Source of the DNA: Streptomyces misionensis
GTDB lineage: Bacteria > Actinomycetota > Actinomycetes > Streptomycetales > Streptomycetaceae
Length of the DNA stretch: 64,000 nucleotides
NCBI RefSeq assembly: GCF_007896895.1
Contig: NZ_VOGW01000055.1
Span: forward strand, 1-64,000
Reading direction: 5' to 3'
Notes under the pieces: generated by a model
Told to the model about the DNA's origin: nothing
The model's input: the letters and a program-made list of their open reading frames with translations, nothing else
The model's database searches: none
Program-made: the position numbers and the translations under genes
In this document: piece after piece, positions 7,515 to 16,577 of the stretch
How positions within the stretch are numbered: the first letter of the stretch is position 1
Layout of the letters: each line of letters begins with the position of its first letter

Positions 7515-8901
7515 CGCTTCTGGGCTGCGCCGGCCACTACTTCAAGAAGGCACTGCCGGTCGCGGAGAAGGTCGCGACCGTGGTCGCGGTCGTCGCCGTG
7601 GTGGTCGTCGTGGTCGTGGCGGTCGCCGCCTGCACCGAGACGGTGGTCGCGGCCCCGCATGTGTCATGGGCGCCGGAGAGGCGATCGGAGCGGTCGGCGG
7701 TCTGGCCGGGGGCGCCGATTGCATGGCGATGGGCTGCGGCGGAGGCGAACCGATAGCCGGAGAAGACGCCGACTCCCCACCCTCCGCAGGCGGTTCGGGC
7801 GGCTCCGGCGAGGCGCCGAAGGCCTCGGCCGACGCCGCACCGCACGAAGCCGGCAGCGGCTCGGGCGACGCGGCGGCCGCCTCCGGCGCGGGCGAGGAAT
7901 CCAGCACCGACTCCGTCGGCAGCAACGCGGCGACACCGAAGAAGGCCGACGCACAACAGAAGGCGGCCGCATCGAGCAAGTCGGCGGCCGCACCTGACGA
8001 GCCCAGCGCCGGCAACTCGGGCACCACGGGCAGGAGCTCCGGCGGCGAGCGTTCGCGCTGCAGCTTCTCGCCCAGCACCCCCGTCCTGATGGCCGGTGGC
8101 AAGACCAAGGCCATCGGCAAGATCAAGACCGGTGACAAGGTCGAATCGGCCGACCCCGAGACGGGCAAGCACAAGGGCGCCCGCACGGTCCAGCACATAT
8201 GGATCAACCACGACAAGGACCTCCTCGACGTCACGGTCCGCGACAAGAACGGCCACAAGGCCACCCTGCACACCACGGCCAACCACCCGTTCTGGAACGA
8301 CACCAGCCACAGCTGGAAGCCGGCGGGCGAACTGCGGCGCGGGAACGCGCTCAACACGGCCGACGATGGTCATGCGTACGTGGTCAGGACCCGGGTTACA
8401 CCTGGCACGGCGGACCGCTGGAATCTCACTGTCCAGCAACTGCACACGTACTATGTCGTGGCAGGCGGCACGCCGATCTTGGTCCATAACACCGATGTTC
8501 CAGAATCTTGTCCGGTCACTTATAGCAAGCTGCCGAAGGACGCGGGGCACCGGCTGGATTACGAGCTTCGCGACAAGGATGGAAATCTCAAGGTTGCAGG
8601 TGGCCTCTGGAGTGGGAATGCTACGATTGCAGAAAAGGCCTTGGGCGGCTGGAATAGGTGGGCCGCGACGAACACCGAGAACCGACTCATGCGGATGTTC
8701 GGAATTGTCGGTAAGGTTGATATACCGGGTGATGAGTACTTCGGCGTATTGATGCATATCCCGCTGGAGCAAGGTGATGTGCTGACCCTTCGTGGGCTTC
8801 AGGGGTCATGCGGGAGATGTCAAGGCATGATGAATGAGTTCATGGACGAGACGGACGTAGAAGTGAGATACACCTGGAGATCAAGCGGTACTTGGCCCTA
8901 G
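7515..8901 (+). pseudogene. Polymorphic toxin C-terminal fragment: HINT domain plus deaminase-like toxin
   Basis: This is the C-terminal end of a large exported toxin whose N-terminus is gone at the IS256 boundary. From 7515 to about 7660 the best frame encodes a Val/Ala-rich segment (FKKALPVAEKVATVV). The remainder is in another frame, so a frameshift lies near 7660. Next are a Ser/Ala linker and a pretoxin HINT (intein-like) protease domain from CSFSPSTPVLMAGG to GGTPILVHNT, whose VHN marks the self-cleavage site. The last ~130 residues look like a nucleic-acid deaminase toxin of the Pput_2613-like type, with ATNTENRLM (HxE position reads NTE), GDVLTLRG and the zinc motif SCGRC. GC content drops from ~8480, as is usual for exchanged toxin tips. 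The stop TAG lies in the CTAG of the next IS. Confidence 0.75.
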
Positions 8902-9444
8902 GTGTGCTGTTCGGACAGGTTGGTGACGCGGCTGGCGGGTGGTTGGCCGCTGATGGCCTGGCCGGCCGCTCGGCCGAGGACTTTGTGGCCGCCGCCGTCG
9001 GGGATGCGGCCGAGTTTCTTGACGTCGATGTGGATGAGTTCGCCGGGACGGGCGCGTTCGTAGCGGCGGACTGGTTCCGGTGGCCCGGTCGCAGGCTGCC
9101 AGTGGGGGCAGGCCGTGCCTCACGAGGATGCGGTGGGCGGTGGAGGCGGCGATCCGGGTGCGGGCGGCCAGCCGCAGCGGCCCGATGCGGTGCTCGCGCC
9201 GCATCCGCACCACCTCCGCCTCGATCCCGGCAGGCGTCCGGCGCGGGCTGTGGTGCGGGCGGCTGGAGCGGTCGTGCATCCCGGCCTCGCCCAGCTGCCG
9301 GTAGCGGCCGGCCCAGCGGGCGGCGGTGGTGTGGCTGACCTGGAAGCGTTCCGCGGCCCTGCGCAGCGGCCAGCCGTCGTCCACGACACACCGGGCCAGA
9401 CGCAGCCTCCCGGTCGGGGTCAGCGGGGCATTACGGTGGGACAC
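8898..9444 (-). pseudogene. IS481-family transposase, deleted and frameshifted
   Basis: It starts at GTG 9444 behind an AGGAGG site. The N-terminal helix-turn-helix region is well preserved (NAPLTPTGRLRLARCVVDDG, RAAERFQVSHTTAARWAGRY). Near 9085 two bases appear to be missing, and the frame continues as EPVRRYERARPGELIHIDVK in another phase. After GRIPDGGGHKVLGRAAG the sequence jumps to a short tail ending at the element's edge, so most of the DDE catalytic core is deleted. It is non-functional. Confidence 0.85.
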
Positions 9445-9558
9445 GAGGGCCTCCTGGACATCGGTGCAGACTTCGCAATCCACACCGAACCCAGAAGGCC
9501 CTCACCCGTTCAAGCACCCAGCCCGCGTGTCACCAACGTCCCGGGACAGCACACCTAG
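8898..9558. mobile_element. Internally deleted IS481-like element between toxin and immunity gene
   Basis: The ends are inverted copies: left CTAGGTGTGCTGT followed by GTTGGTGAC, right CACCAAC followed by ACAGCACACCTAG. CTAG at both edges matches a 4-bp target duplication of the kind reported for some IS481-family elements. The element has landed on the stop codon of the toxin frame. Only ~660 bp remain instead of just over 1 kb. Confidence 0.8.
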
Positions 9559-9656
9559 ATCATTTACGGGACAGCCCTTAGTCTGCTGTGGTGTGTGGGC
9601 GCCTGTGAGCAGTGCCCCTTGATGCTGGGAACGAGTAAAGAGAAGGTGCCGAGGAC

Positions 9657-10070
9657 ATGGAATTGATCATCCATGAGATCAATCAGGACGAGGAATACAA
9701 GACTTACACGCTTGCCCTATTCACCTCTTGGGGTGATGATGTGAAAGGGTTCGAATTTCAGCGCAGCCTACGTGGTCCGGATGATCGACGTGCTCCGCGC
9801 CCTCCATTTGATTCCTATTGCGTGGTGAATGAAGGTCACAATACAAGCTTCGGAGGCGTTACCAATGTCGCATCGCAGGATGGCGTCCTGAAGATTGAGT
9901 TCAGCGAAAAGGCTCAGGAGGAGCTTGGGCTTCCCACTTCTGATGTGTCTCTGGTGCTCAACCTGTCGAGCGATGACATTGAGAAGGTGAAAGCTGGTCT
10001 AGCTCACGTCTTCTCTTATGGGCCAGATGGAGCCCTGCCCCGGATCATCGGCCTTTCTGTAGACAATTGA
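9657..10070 (+). CDS. Imm10-like immunity protein
   Basis: A 137-residue acidic cytoplasmic protein. It reads like the Imm10 immunity family, which neutralises polymorphic toxins. The cues are the GFEFQRSL segment, DSYCVVNEGHNTSFGGVTN (the family's Tyr-Cys-x-Val and Gly-Gly-Val-Thr region), and FSEKAQEELGLPTSDVSLVL before a helical end. Codon use is noticeably lower in GC than in its neighbours, like the toxin tip upstream, which fits transfer as one cassette. The IS481 remnant lies between the two; before that insertion the genes would have been about 100 bp apart. The family assignment comes from remembered sequence patterns, not a search. Confidence 0.7.
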   Translation: MELIIHEINQDEEYKTYTLALFTSWGDDVKGFEFQRSLRGPDDRRAPRPPFDSYCVVNEGHNTSFGGVTNVASQDGVLKIEFSEKAQEELGLPTSDVSLVLNLSSDDIEKVKAGLAHVFSYGPDGALPRIIGLSVDN

Positions 10071-10187
10071 GGCCAAGGAGCTGAGTTTCGCGCGTCTCTA
10101 GTTCGTCAGCGTAAGAGCTCCGCCAGAAACGTTTCGACGGTGTTGTGAATTCAAGGCCGACGTGCGTTGAGGGCGGGTGCGGTGTCG

Positions 10188-10671
10188 ATGCAGCCGATGG
10201 CGCCGGGGAAGATTCCGGCTGAGACGGTTCGGATGGTGCGAGCGGCGTTTCCGAAGGGGAGCCTCGCGATCAAAATCCGGGATGAGCTGGAACCGCTGTT
10301 CGGCGACGAGGAGTTCGCAGACCTATTTCCAACGCGTGGCAGGCCGGCGTGGTCACCGGGCAGGCCGGCCGCTGGTGTTGGTGCTGCAGTTCGTTGAGGG
10401 CCTGACCGACCGGCAGGCCGCGGAGGCGGTACGAGCCAGGATCGACGTCAAGTACGCCCTCGTGCTGGGCCTTGAGGACCCTGGCTTCAACCACTCGGTG
10501 CTGTCGGAGTTGAGGGACCGGTTAATCCAGGCGGATGCCGGACGGCAGATTCTGGACGGCATCCTGGTGGCCGCCTGGGACAAGGGCCTCCTCAAGGCGG
10601 CGGGCCGGGCGAGGACCGACTCCACCCACGTCCTTTCCTCCGCGCGCGGACTCTACTGGCTCGAGATGGTG
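10188..10671 (+). pseudogene. IS1182-family transposase, N-terminal remnant
   Basis: The frame starting at ATG 10188 reads PGKIPAETVRMVRAAFPKG and FADLFPTRGRPAWSPG. It then shifts phase near 10370 and continues as LTDRQAAEAVRARIDVKYAL, DPGFNHSVLSELRDRL and GRARTDSTHVLSS. This is the N-terminal third of an IS1182-type transposase. It ends abruptly where the IS5-type element begins at 10672. The frameshift and truncation make it inactive. Confidence 0.85.
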
Positions 10672-11537
10672 ACTGAGCCTTTTCCAATCTGTGCCTGCAG
10701 CCTGGAAGATGGGTTTTCGACCAAGAGAACCGTGTCCACCAGAGGCTTCACGTGCTTGTCTACCCGTCGGCCGTCGACGTGTCCAGCTCTGCCCTGCGCT
10801 TCCCCACCCAGCAGTTGCGGCAGCACCGCCGCGACATCGACTCACGCTGGCGGCGTCTGAGCGCCGGCCGCCAGGCTCTGCTCACGCTCGCCCATCTTCG
10901 GGTGGGGTCATATGTATGCTCAGCTCGCAGCAGGGTTCGGCGTGGTTACCACGACGGCCTACCGTTACGTCACCGAGGCTGTCGAGCTCCTGGCCGCCCT
11001 TGCCCCCAGCCTGACCGACGTGGTGCGAACCGCGTCGGTGAAGGCGTATCTGATCCTGGACGGCACGCTTCTGCCGATCGACCGCATCGCCGCTGACCGC
11101 CTGTTCTGCTCCGGAAGCATAAGAAGCACGGGATGAACGGGCAGGTCCTCGCGGATCCCTTCGGCCAGCTGCTGTGGGCCTCACCGGCCATGCCCGGCGC
11201 CGTCCACGACAATCCGCGCGGCCCGTGAACACGGCATCCCTGGCGCCCTCGCCGAGGCCGGGATCAAGTGCTGGGCCGACAAAGGCCAAAGGCCACCTGG
11301 GTGCCGGCGGCACGGTCCGCATCCCGTGCTGGGGCCGGTGGGCGACCCCCAGGCCAGAAGGCGGTGAACCGGTCCCACGCGAAGATCTGGGCCCTCGTGG
11401 AGCAGGCCATCGCCACCCTCAAGTCCTGGAGGTTCCTCCGCAAACTGCGGTGCTCGACCACCCGGATCACCAGCCTCGTCCAGGCCGTCCTCACCCTCCA
11501 TCTGACCAGCTCAGAGTGAAGATGGAAAAGGCTCAGT
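10672..11537. mobile_element. IS5-family insertion sequence nested in older debris
   Basis: The terminal inverted repeats are ACTGAGCCTTTTCCAATCT at the left and, reverse-complemented from the right, ACTGAGCCTTTTCCATCTT. The element interrupts the IS1182 remnant on one side and a minus-strand NTPase gene on the other. No target duplication is seen between the two different flanks, which suggests a later deletion or recombination at one end. Confidence 0.85.
10752..11519 (+). pseudogene. IS5-family transposase, frameshifted
   Basis: The first frame reads MLVYPSAVDVSSSALRFPT to RRLSAGRQALLTLAHLR. The second, starting near 10912, reads AQLAAGFGVVTTTAYRYVTE and LDGTLLPIDRIAADRLF. Further shifts follow near 11115 (HGMNGQVLADPFGQLLWASP) and 11200. 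The end is recognisable as RSHAKIWALVEQAIATLKSW, RKLRCSTTRITSLVQAVLTL. At least three frame changes break this DDE transposase. A second fragment of a closely similar transposase lies at 39533-39872. Confidence 0.85.
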
Positions 11538-12028
11538 CCCGGCACCATGCTCAAGCCCACCAGACCCATCTGCGTGGCCACCGTGCTCGACACCGACACC
11601 GACACCGACGCCGACGCCGGTGCCCCGTCCGTCTCGGCTGCCGACGCGCCGACCGCCGCCGTCTCGGCCTCGTGGCGACGCTGGTGGTAGGTGGCCAGCA
11701 GCTTGTCGAAGCCCTTCAGCCCGCAGCCCTGCTGGCCCAGCTGCTCACTGACCGCCGCCATGGCCTCAACGGCACTGTGCACATCGTCATCGACAAGAGC
11801 GGTCACGGCACCGTAGTGATCGCGTGCCTTGGTGTCCCACTGCCTGACCAGCGAGGTCTTACCGGCCCCCGCGATCCCGTGCACGTGGAACAGAAACTCA
11901 AAGCCATCAGCGCCGGCCACCCGCTCCAGAATCGCCTGGAAGACACCCACCTCCTCACGTCGGCCCACAAAGTCCGATCCGCGCCGACGCCGGATGAACT
12001 CCGGCCGGGACACCCCACGCTCTGCCAT
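11538..12028 (-). pseudogene. P-loop NTPase (STAND/AAA-like), N-terminal fragment cut by IS5
   Basis: About 163 residues remain from ATG 12028. MAERGVSRPEFIRRRRGSDF is followed by FVGRREEVGVFQAIL, a typical lead-in of STAND or AAA+ ATPases. The Walker A loop HGIAGAGKTSLVRQW follows near residue 48, with a helical region after it. The frame then runs into the IS5 right end at 11537, so Walker B, the sensor regions and any effector or TPR domain are lost. Such proteins are often regulators or signal-transducing ATPases. The original function cannot be judged from this stub. Confidence 0.75.
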
Positions 12029-12333
12029 CTCCCAACCCCCTCCACGTACTTGCCAGCATCATGCCCTCGCCATGCCACCCGCACTGCCGTTGCGCAGCTC
12101 CCGAGGCCACGGGCGCGGCAAGCGGGGCCGCTGGCCTTGTCCCGCGCCGGGCGGTCCCTCTTCCGGTGGCGTCCGGCGCAGGTCAGCGCCGTGACACGGG
12201 CTGCTATGACCAACCGGTCATATATGGCCGCTTTATGGACTGTTCGCAGTGTCGCTGTTGTCCGAGGCTCGCCACGGCGCCCTGCACCTGCCCGGCGCAG
12301 CTTTCACGGCTACCAGTCACGAGGAGACGCCTC
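12029..12333. other. Intergenic region between NTPase stub and serine hydrolase
   Basis: No gene is recognised. The region must hold the divergent promoters of both neighbours. A GAGGAG ribosome-binding site for the serine hydrolase lies at 12321-12326. Confidence 0.5.
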
Positions 12334-13470
12334 ATGAAATCCGCACGTCTGATCGCCGTCGGCGCGACGCTGACGCTCGCGGTACTCACCGCCGCCGCCC
12401 CGGTCCACGCCGATGCGCCGACGGCCGCGAGCATCCTGAAGTCCGGAGCGCAGAAAGGCATCGCCGACGGTTACCCGGGCGTGGTCGGCCAGGTCCGCTC
12501 CGGTGACAGCGCGCAGTATGTCTCGGCGGGAACCGGCAACACCGCCACGAAGGCGCCCGCCGATCCGCAAGCGCAGTTCCGGATGGGCAGCAACACCAAG
12601 GCGTTCATCGCGACCGTGCTGCTGCAGCTGGAGGCCGAGAACAAGCTCTCCCTAGACGACTCCGTCGCCCGGTGGCTTCCGGGCGCCGTCGATGCCAACG
12701 GCTACGACGGCAGCCGGATCTCCTTGAGGGAGCTGCTCAACCACACCTCGGGTCTCCCGGACTTCGTACACGACACGTCGTTCTACAACTCTTACGCCGC
12801 CAATCGCGAGCCCGACCGGGCCTGGCCGCCCCAGACCCTCGTGGACCTGGGCCTGGCTCTGCGGCGGCCCTCCTCCGAGCCGGGCGAGACGTGGGCCTAC
12901 TCCAACACCAACTACGTTCTGGCCGGCATGGTGATCAAGGCGGTCACGGGCAACGACCCGGCGATCGAGGTCACCCGGCGGATCATCGAACCGCTCGGCC
13001 TGCGGCACACCGTCTTCCCCACCTCAGACCCCCTGCAAGGCAACTATCTGCACGGCTACGCGTACGGATGGCTCGGCACGGTGCTCACGGACGTCACGGT
13101 CTCCAACGTCCAGGCGATGGGCTCGGCAGGCGCGATGGTGTCGAACCTGGACGACCTTGCCACCTTCACCAGGGCGCTGCTCGACGGGCAACTGCTGCCG
13201 CCTGCGCAGGAGGCTGAGCTGAAGACCACGGTCCCCACCGGGAGCGCCGGCATCAGCTACGGGCTGGGCATCAGCCGGTTCCAGCTGTCGTGCGGCCGGT
13301 GGGTGTGGTCCCACAACGGGGCCGTGCTCGGCTACTTCAGCACGTGGTACGCCGACGACGACGGCAGCGAGCAGGTACTGGAAGCCAACACCGAATACCA
13401 CCTTCAGGCACCAACCCGGGGCCAGACGGACACCGACAAGGGGATGAGGGACGCCTTCTGCGCGCTCTGA
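12334..13470 (+). CDS. Exported serine hydrolase (class C beta-lactamase / D-Ala-D-Ala carboxypeptidase family)
   Basis: A 378-residue secreted protein of the Pfam beta-lactamase (class C/PBP-like) family. The signal peptide is MKSARLIAVGATLTLAVLTA with AHA-type cleavage near residue 28. Catalytic motifs are in the expected order: SNTK (SxxK) near residue 89, YSNTNY (YxN) near 190, and HNG in place of HxG/KTG near 327. Members hydrolyse D-Ala-D-Ala peptides or esters outside the membrane; true beta-lactamase activity is not implied. ATG 12334 has a strong GAGGAG site. It is distantly related to the tandem pair at 26.3-28.9 kb. Confidence 0.88.
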   Translation: MKSARLIAVGATLTLAVLTAAAPVHADAPTAASILKSGAQKGIADGYPGVVGQVRSGDSAQYVSAGTGNTATKAPADPQAQFRMGSNTKAFIATVLLQLEAENKLSLDDSVARWLPGAVDANGYDGSRISLRELLNHTSGLPDFVHDTSFYNSYAANREPDRAWPPQTLVDLGLALRRPSSEPGETWAYSNTNYVLAGMVIKAVTGNDPAIEVTRRIIEPLGLRHTVFPTSDPLQGNYLHGYAYGWLGTVLTDVTVSNVQAMGSAGAMVSNLDDLATFTRALLDGQLLPPAQEAELKTTVPTGSAGISYGLGISRFQLSCGRWVWSHNGAVLGYFSTWYADDDGSEQVLEANTEYHLQAPTRGQTDTDKGMRDAFCAL

Positions 13471-13799
13471 CCGGCCGAACCGTTCGCCTGGCGCTGCCCG
13501 TCCGACAACCCGACTGTCCGTTCTCCCCGGCCGCCGCCAGGCTCCGGCACCCGTGCTCCGGCGCCGGTCCCCGCCACGCCGCTTGCGCAGCGCCGACTCG
13601 CGGGCGGCCCCCCAGCGCGGGGCGAGCTCTTCGAGTAACTCGCCGAAGTGTGCGCGGGAAACCCCGGACAGGGCAGGATGGGAACAGGCCGTACGGGCCC
13701 AGGCTTGCCTCATAACTCGCCCAACCTGTGCGGGCCTTCCCACGTCACGGGCCGACCAGTCGAATCCGTCGTCGCGCGCGACCGCGTTAGGGTCCTGGC
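13471..13799. other. Intergenic region, nothing recognised
   Basis: About 330 bp of GC-rich sequence between the serine hydrolase and the ASCH gene. No hairpin, RNA or gene remnant could be supported. Confidence 0.45.
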
Positions 13800-14204
13800 A
13801 TGACAGTCGAGCCGGCTCAGAGCACGGGCCCCGCGTTTCTGCCCAAGGCGGAGTTCGCCTTTCCCGGCCCCCTGCGCGACCGGCTTGTCGCGGCGATCCT
13901 CGACGGGTCCAAGACCGCGACCACCGCACTGCTCGCCCGGTACGAGCACGAGGGAGAGCCGCTGCCGTCCGTCGGCCGCCGTTCGGTCGTGGTCGACTCC
14001 GGCGATCGCCCGGTGGCGGTCATCGAGGTGACGGAGGTGCGCGTCGTGTCACTGGACGAAGTAGACCTCACCTACGCACTGGACGAAGGCGAGGGCTACA
14101 CCACAGTCAGGGACTGGCGGGCTGAACACGAGCGCGAGCGGAGCTGCGACGTACGGCGTCCCGCGCTCCCAGGCGGGCTACGAGTGCTCTCAGCGTGCGC
14201 GTAG
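13800..14204 (+). CDS. ASCH-domain protein, probably with a damaged C-terminus
   Basis: A 134-residue frame. The first ~105 residues read as an ASCH (PUA-like, RNA-binding-type) domain: FPGPLRDRLVAAILDGSKTA with the conserved Gly-x-Lys-x-x-T, RSVVVDSGDRPVAVIEVTEV, and YALDEGEGYTTVRDWRAEHE. Family members normally continue with about 25 more residues of beta-strand sequence. Here the frame turns into RSCDVRRPALPGG and ends, which looks like a frameshift or replaced tail. ASCH proteins are thought to act in RNA metabolism. It is probably impaired. Confidence 0.65.
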   Translation: MTVEPAQSTGPAFLPKAEFAFPGPLRDRLVAAILDGSKTATTALLARYEHEGEPLPSVGRRSVVVDSGDRPVAVIEVTEVRVVSLDEVDLTYALDEGEGYTTVRDWRAEHERERSCDVRRPALPGGLRVLSACA

Positions 14205-14333
14205 GTGAGCCGCGGGCGGGGAAGTGGCACTCCGCCTGCGCGGAATGTTCTCCGTGTGAGCAGACGTGAGTCGAGCGGAGTACTGGGGCGCCTAATCGTT
14301 CTTCGTCGGCCAGCGTCATGTCGAGAAGGGTGC

Positions 14334-14942
14334 GTTCCTGTTCAGTGCGGCCCTTTGCACTGGATCTCGCCGTTCGCCCACCCCGAGGGCTCCTGGTCGC
14401 TCACCGAACGCCCCGGCCGGCTGACCCTCAGGGCCACCGGCGCCACCCTCGACCGCCCCGGGTACACCCTCGTCGGCCGCCGCCGGCAGCACCACGACTG
14501 CCGCGTCACCGCCGTCGTCGAACCGGGCACGGGACGCGGCGGCCTCAGCGTGCGCCTGGACGAGGCCCACCACTACGACCTGGAGGTCGGCGACGGAGAG
14601 ATCCGCGTCGTCGCCCGGATCGGTCCGCTGCGCCAGACCGTGGCCGCCCGGCCGGTCCCGCCCGGGCCGCTGACCCTCACCGTCGCGATCCGGACGTCCG
14701 GCCTCGTCTCCGCCTCGCCCGAACTCACCGACGGCGGCACCACCGGCCCCGACACCCTCGCCTTCCGGCTCGGCGAGCCCGACGCCCCGGACGCCGTGCT
14801 CCTCGCGGAACTGGACGGGCGCTACCTGTCCACCGAGGTCGCCGGCGGCTTCACCGGCCGCGTCATCGGCATGTACGCCACCGAGGGCGCCGTCGCCTTC
14901 GACTGGTTCGAGTACGTCCCGGACCCGGCACCCTCCGCCTGA
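14334..14942 (+). pseudogene. GH43 beta-xylosidase-type C-terminal sandwich domain, orphan fragment
   Basis: The frame encodes ~200 residues matching the C-terminal concanavalin-like beta-sandwich (GH43_C2) of GH43 xylosidases/arabinofuranosidases. Cues are LHWISPFAHPEGSWSLTERP, TLVGRRRQHHDC, SVRLDEAHHYDLEVG, and the ending GFTGRVIGMYATEGAVAF. The five-bladed catalytic propeller that should precede it is missing, and the sequence upstream of 14334 is unrelated. It is therefore a truncated gene. The frame is well kept, so the truncation may be fairly recent. Confidence 0.7.
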
Positions 14943-15323
14943 TCCGCCGGTACGGGCTCGATACCCCCGGGCCGCGTCACCGCGCGGGGACGCGGGAGCG
15001 TCCAAGGGCAGGGCCGGCCGTCGTGGCGCGCCCGACGGCCAGGACCTGGCCGAGACGGAGGACTTCCTGTGATCTGCGTGGCGCACGAGGGCACCGCCCG
15101 GGACCAAAGCGCCGCGAAACGAAGACCTGCCGCGACCGCCGTCCGGAAAACGAAAGGGCCGGTGTCACAGGGGTCGCGTGAGGGCCGGTGTCACAGGGGG
15201 GCGCGTCGTCATAGGGGGTGGCCGTGCGCGCGGGCTTCGGTGCGAGGAGGGAGCTGTAGGCGCAGCGGATGGCCTCCGGAGCGGCGCGTTCCCGCAGGGG
15301 AAGGTTGGTGGAAAGCTTGGGGC
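14943..15323. other. Intergenic region with a short direct repeat
   Basis: An 18-bp sequence GGGCCGGTGTCACAGGGG occurs at 15156-15173 and again at 15182-15199, a 26-bp period. No gene is recognised. The region leads into the phosphatase gene. Confidence 0.55.
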
Positions 15324-16445
15324 ATGGGCTTGCGAGTGTGGCGGGTGTTCCGGCGTTCCTGGCAGCCGGGTCACGCGCCCGCGCTGGTGGTGATCCCCGT
15401 GGGGCTGATCATCGCGGTCTGCGTGGTGGACCTCGTAACTCCGCCGCACATTCACCTCGGTCCCCTGCTGGTGGCGGCACCTGCGATCACCGTGGCGTTC
15501 GCGGGCGCCCGCGTGACGGCGCTGATGGGGGCGCTCGCCGTGGCGGCGCAGGTGCTGATCGGTGTGCTGAGAGAGAGCTTGTCCTCCGCCAACATCCAGG
15601 CTCAGATCATCGCTCTGGTCGTCGTCTCGGCCGTCTGTGTCGGCATCTGCGTGGTGCGGGGCCGCAGTGAGCGCCAGCTGCACCGGGTGCGGTCCGTCGC
15701 GGAGGCAGCGCAGAGTGTGCTGCTGCAGCCACTGCCCGCCCGCGCCGGTCCGCTGCGGATCGCCGGGCTGTACATCCCCGCCGAGGAAGAAGCCGATCTG
15801 GGTGGAGATCTGTACGCGGCAGCGCGAACCGACCACCACAGCACCCGGCTCCTCATCGGTGATGTGCGCGGCAATGGCCTGTCCTCGATCAACAACGCCG
15901 CCCTGTTGCTCGGCGCCTTCCGCGCGGCCGCCCATCGGCAGGCCACCCTGACCCGCCTCGCCGTTCACCTGGACGCCGCGTTCCGCTGGGACACCAGTCA
16001 GTGGCGGTCGCGGTCGGAGGAGGACGCCGACGAGGACTTCGCCACCGCGATCCTGCTGGACATCCCCGACCACGAGCCGGTCGTCCACCTCGTCAACTGC
16101 GGCCACCCAGCGCCGCTGCTGCTGCGCGGCACTCACGTCACTCCCCTCACGCCGCAGGCGAGCCACCTCCCGATCGGGCTCGGCGGTGCCTTCGGTTTCG
16201 CCGACTACGACGTCCAGACGTTCCCGTTCGAGGTCGGCGACCTGCTTATTCTCTATACGGACGGCGTCATCGAGGCGCGCGACACCGGCGGGCGCTTCTA
16301 CCCGTTCACCGAACGGGCGCCCGCGTGGGCGAAGGACGACCCCGACGAGCTCCTGCGCGCTCTCCACGACGACCTGCTGGCCCACGTCCACGGACACCTC
16401 GAAGACGACGCGGCCGCGGTCGCGATCCGCCGCCTGGCCCTCTGA
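15324..16445 (+). CDS. Membrane-anchored SpoIIE-type PP2C phosphatase
   Basis: A 373-residue protein. Residues ~20-110 contain three or four membrane segments (LVVIPVGLIIAVCVVDLVT, LLVAAPAITVAFAGARVTAL, IQAQIIALVVVSAVCVGICV). A SpoIIE/RsbU PP2C-like phosphatase domain follows, with metal-binding acidic motifs EEEADLGGDLY, IGDVRGNGLSS, NCGHPAPLLL and LLILYTDGVIEARD. This class dephosphorylates anti-sigma-factor antagonists (STAS proteins) and controls alternative sigma factors. No partner kinase or STAS gene lies next to it, so it probably acts on targets elsewhere. ATG 15324 is used because it directly precedes the membrane region. Confidence 0.88.
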   Translation: MGLRVWRVFRRSWQPGHAPALVVIPVGLIIAVCVVDLVTPPHIHLGPLLVAAPAITVAFAGARVTALMGALAVAAQVLIGVLRESLSSANIQAQIIALVVVSAVCVGICVVRGRSERQLHRVRSVAEAAQSVLLQPLPARAGPLRIAGLYIPAEEEADLGGDLYAAARTDHHSTRLLIGDVRGNGLSSINNAALLLGAFRAAAHRQATLTRLAVHLDAAFRWDTSQWRSRSEEDADEDFATAILLDIPDHEPVVHLVNCGHPAPLLLRGTHVTPLTPQASHLPIGLGGAFGFADYDVQTFPFEVGDLLILYTDGVIEARDTGGRFYPFTERAPAWAKDDPDELLRALHDDLLAHVHGHLEDDAAAVAIRRLAL

Positions 16446-16447
16446 TC

Positions 16448-16552
16448 TCCGCATCGAGACCCATGCCGAGTTGCCGGGCGATGGACCGTTTGCTGTGGCC
16501 GGCGGCCAGGAGCGCGTGAACGATGGAGTGTTTGGCGCGCGTCCGCTCAGCG
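16448..16552 (-). mobile_element. Small ISL3-family transposase remnant
   Basis: The minus strand encodes ERTRAKHSIVHALLAAG and HSKRSIARQLGM. This is the helix-turn-helix segment found in actinobacterial ISL3-type transposases. Only ~35 residues remain. It sits at the 5' edge of the following HEAT-like fragment and may mark how that gene was truncated. Confidence 0.55.
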
Positions 16553-16577
16553 ACTCGGTGCCCTGTCGGCCACGGCG

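Noticed and set aside
11538..12028. Avs/STAND anti-phage defence protein
   Set aside because: Only the N-terminal part up to just past Walker A is left. Nothing of a sensor or effector domain can be read, so defence is speculation.
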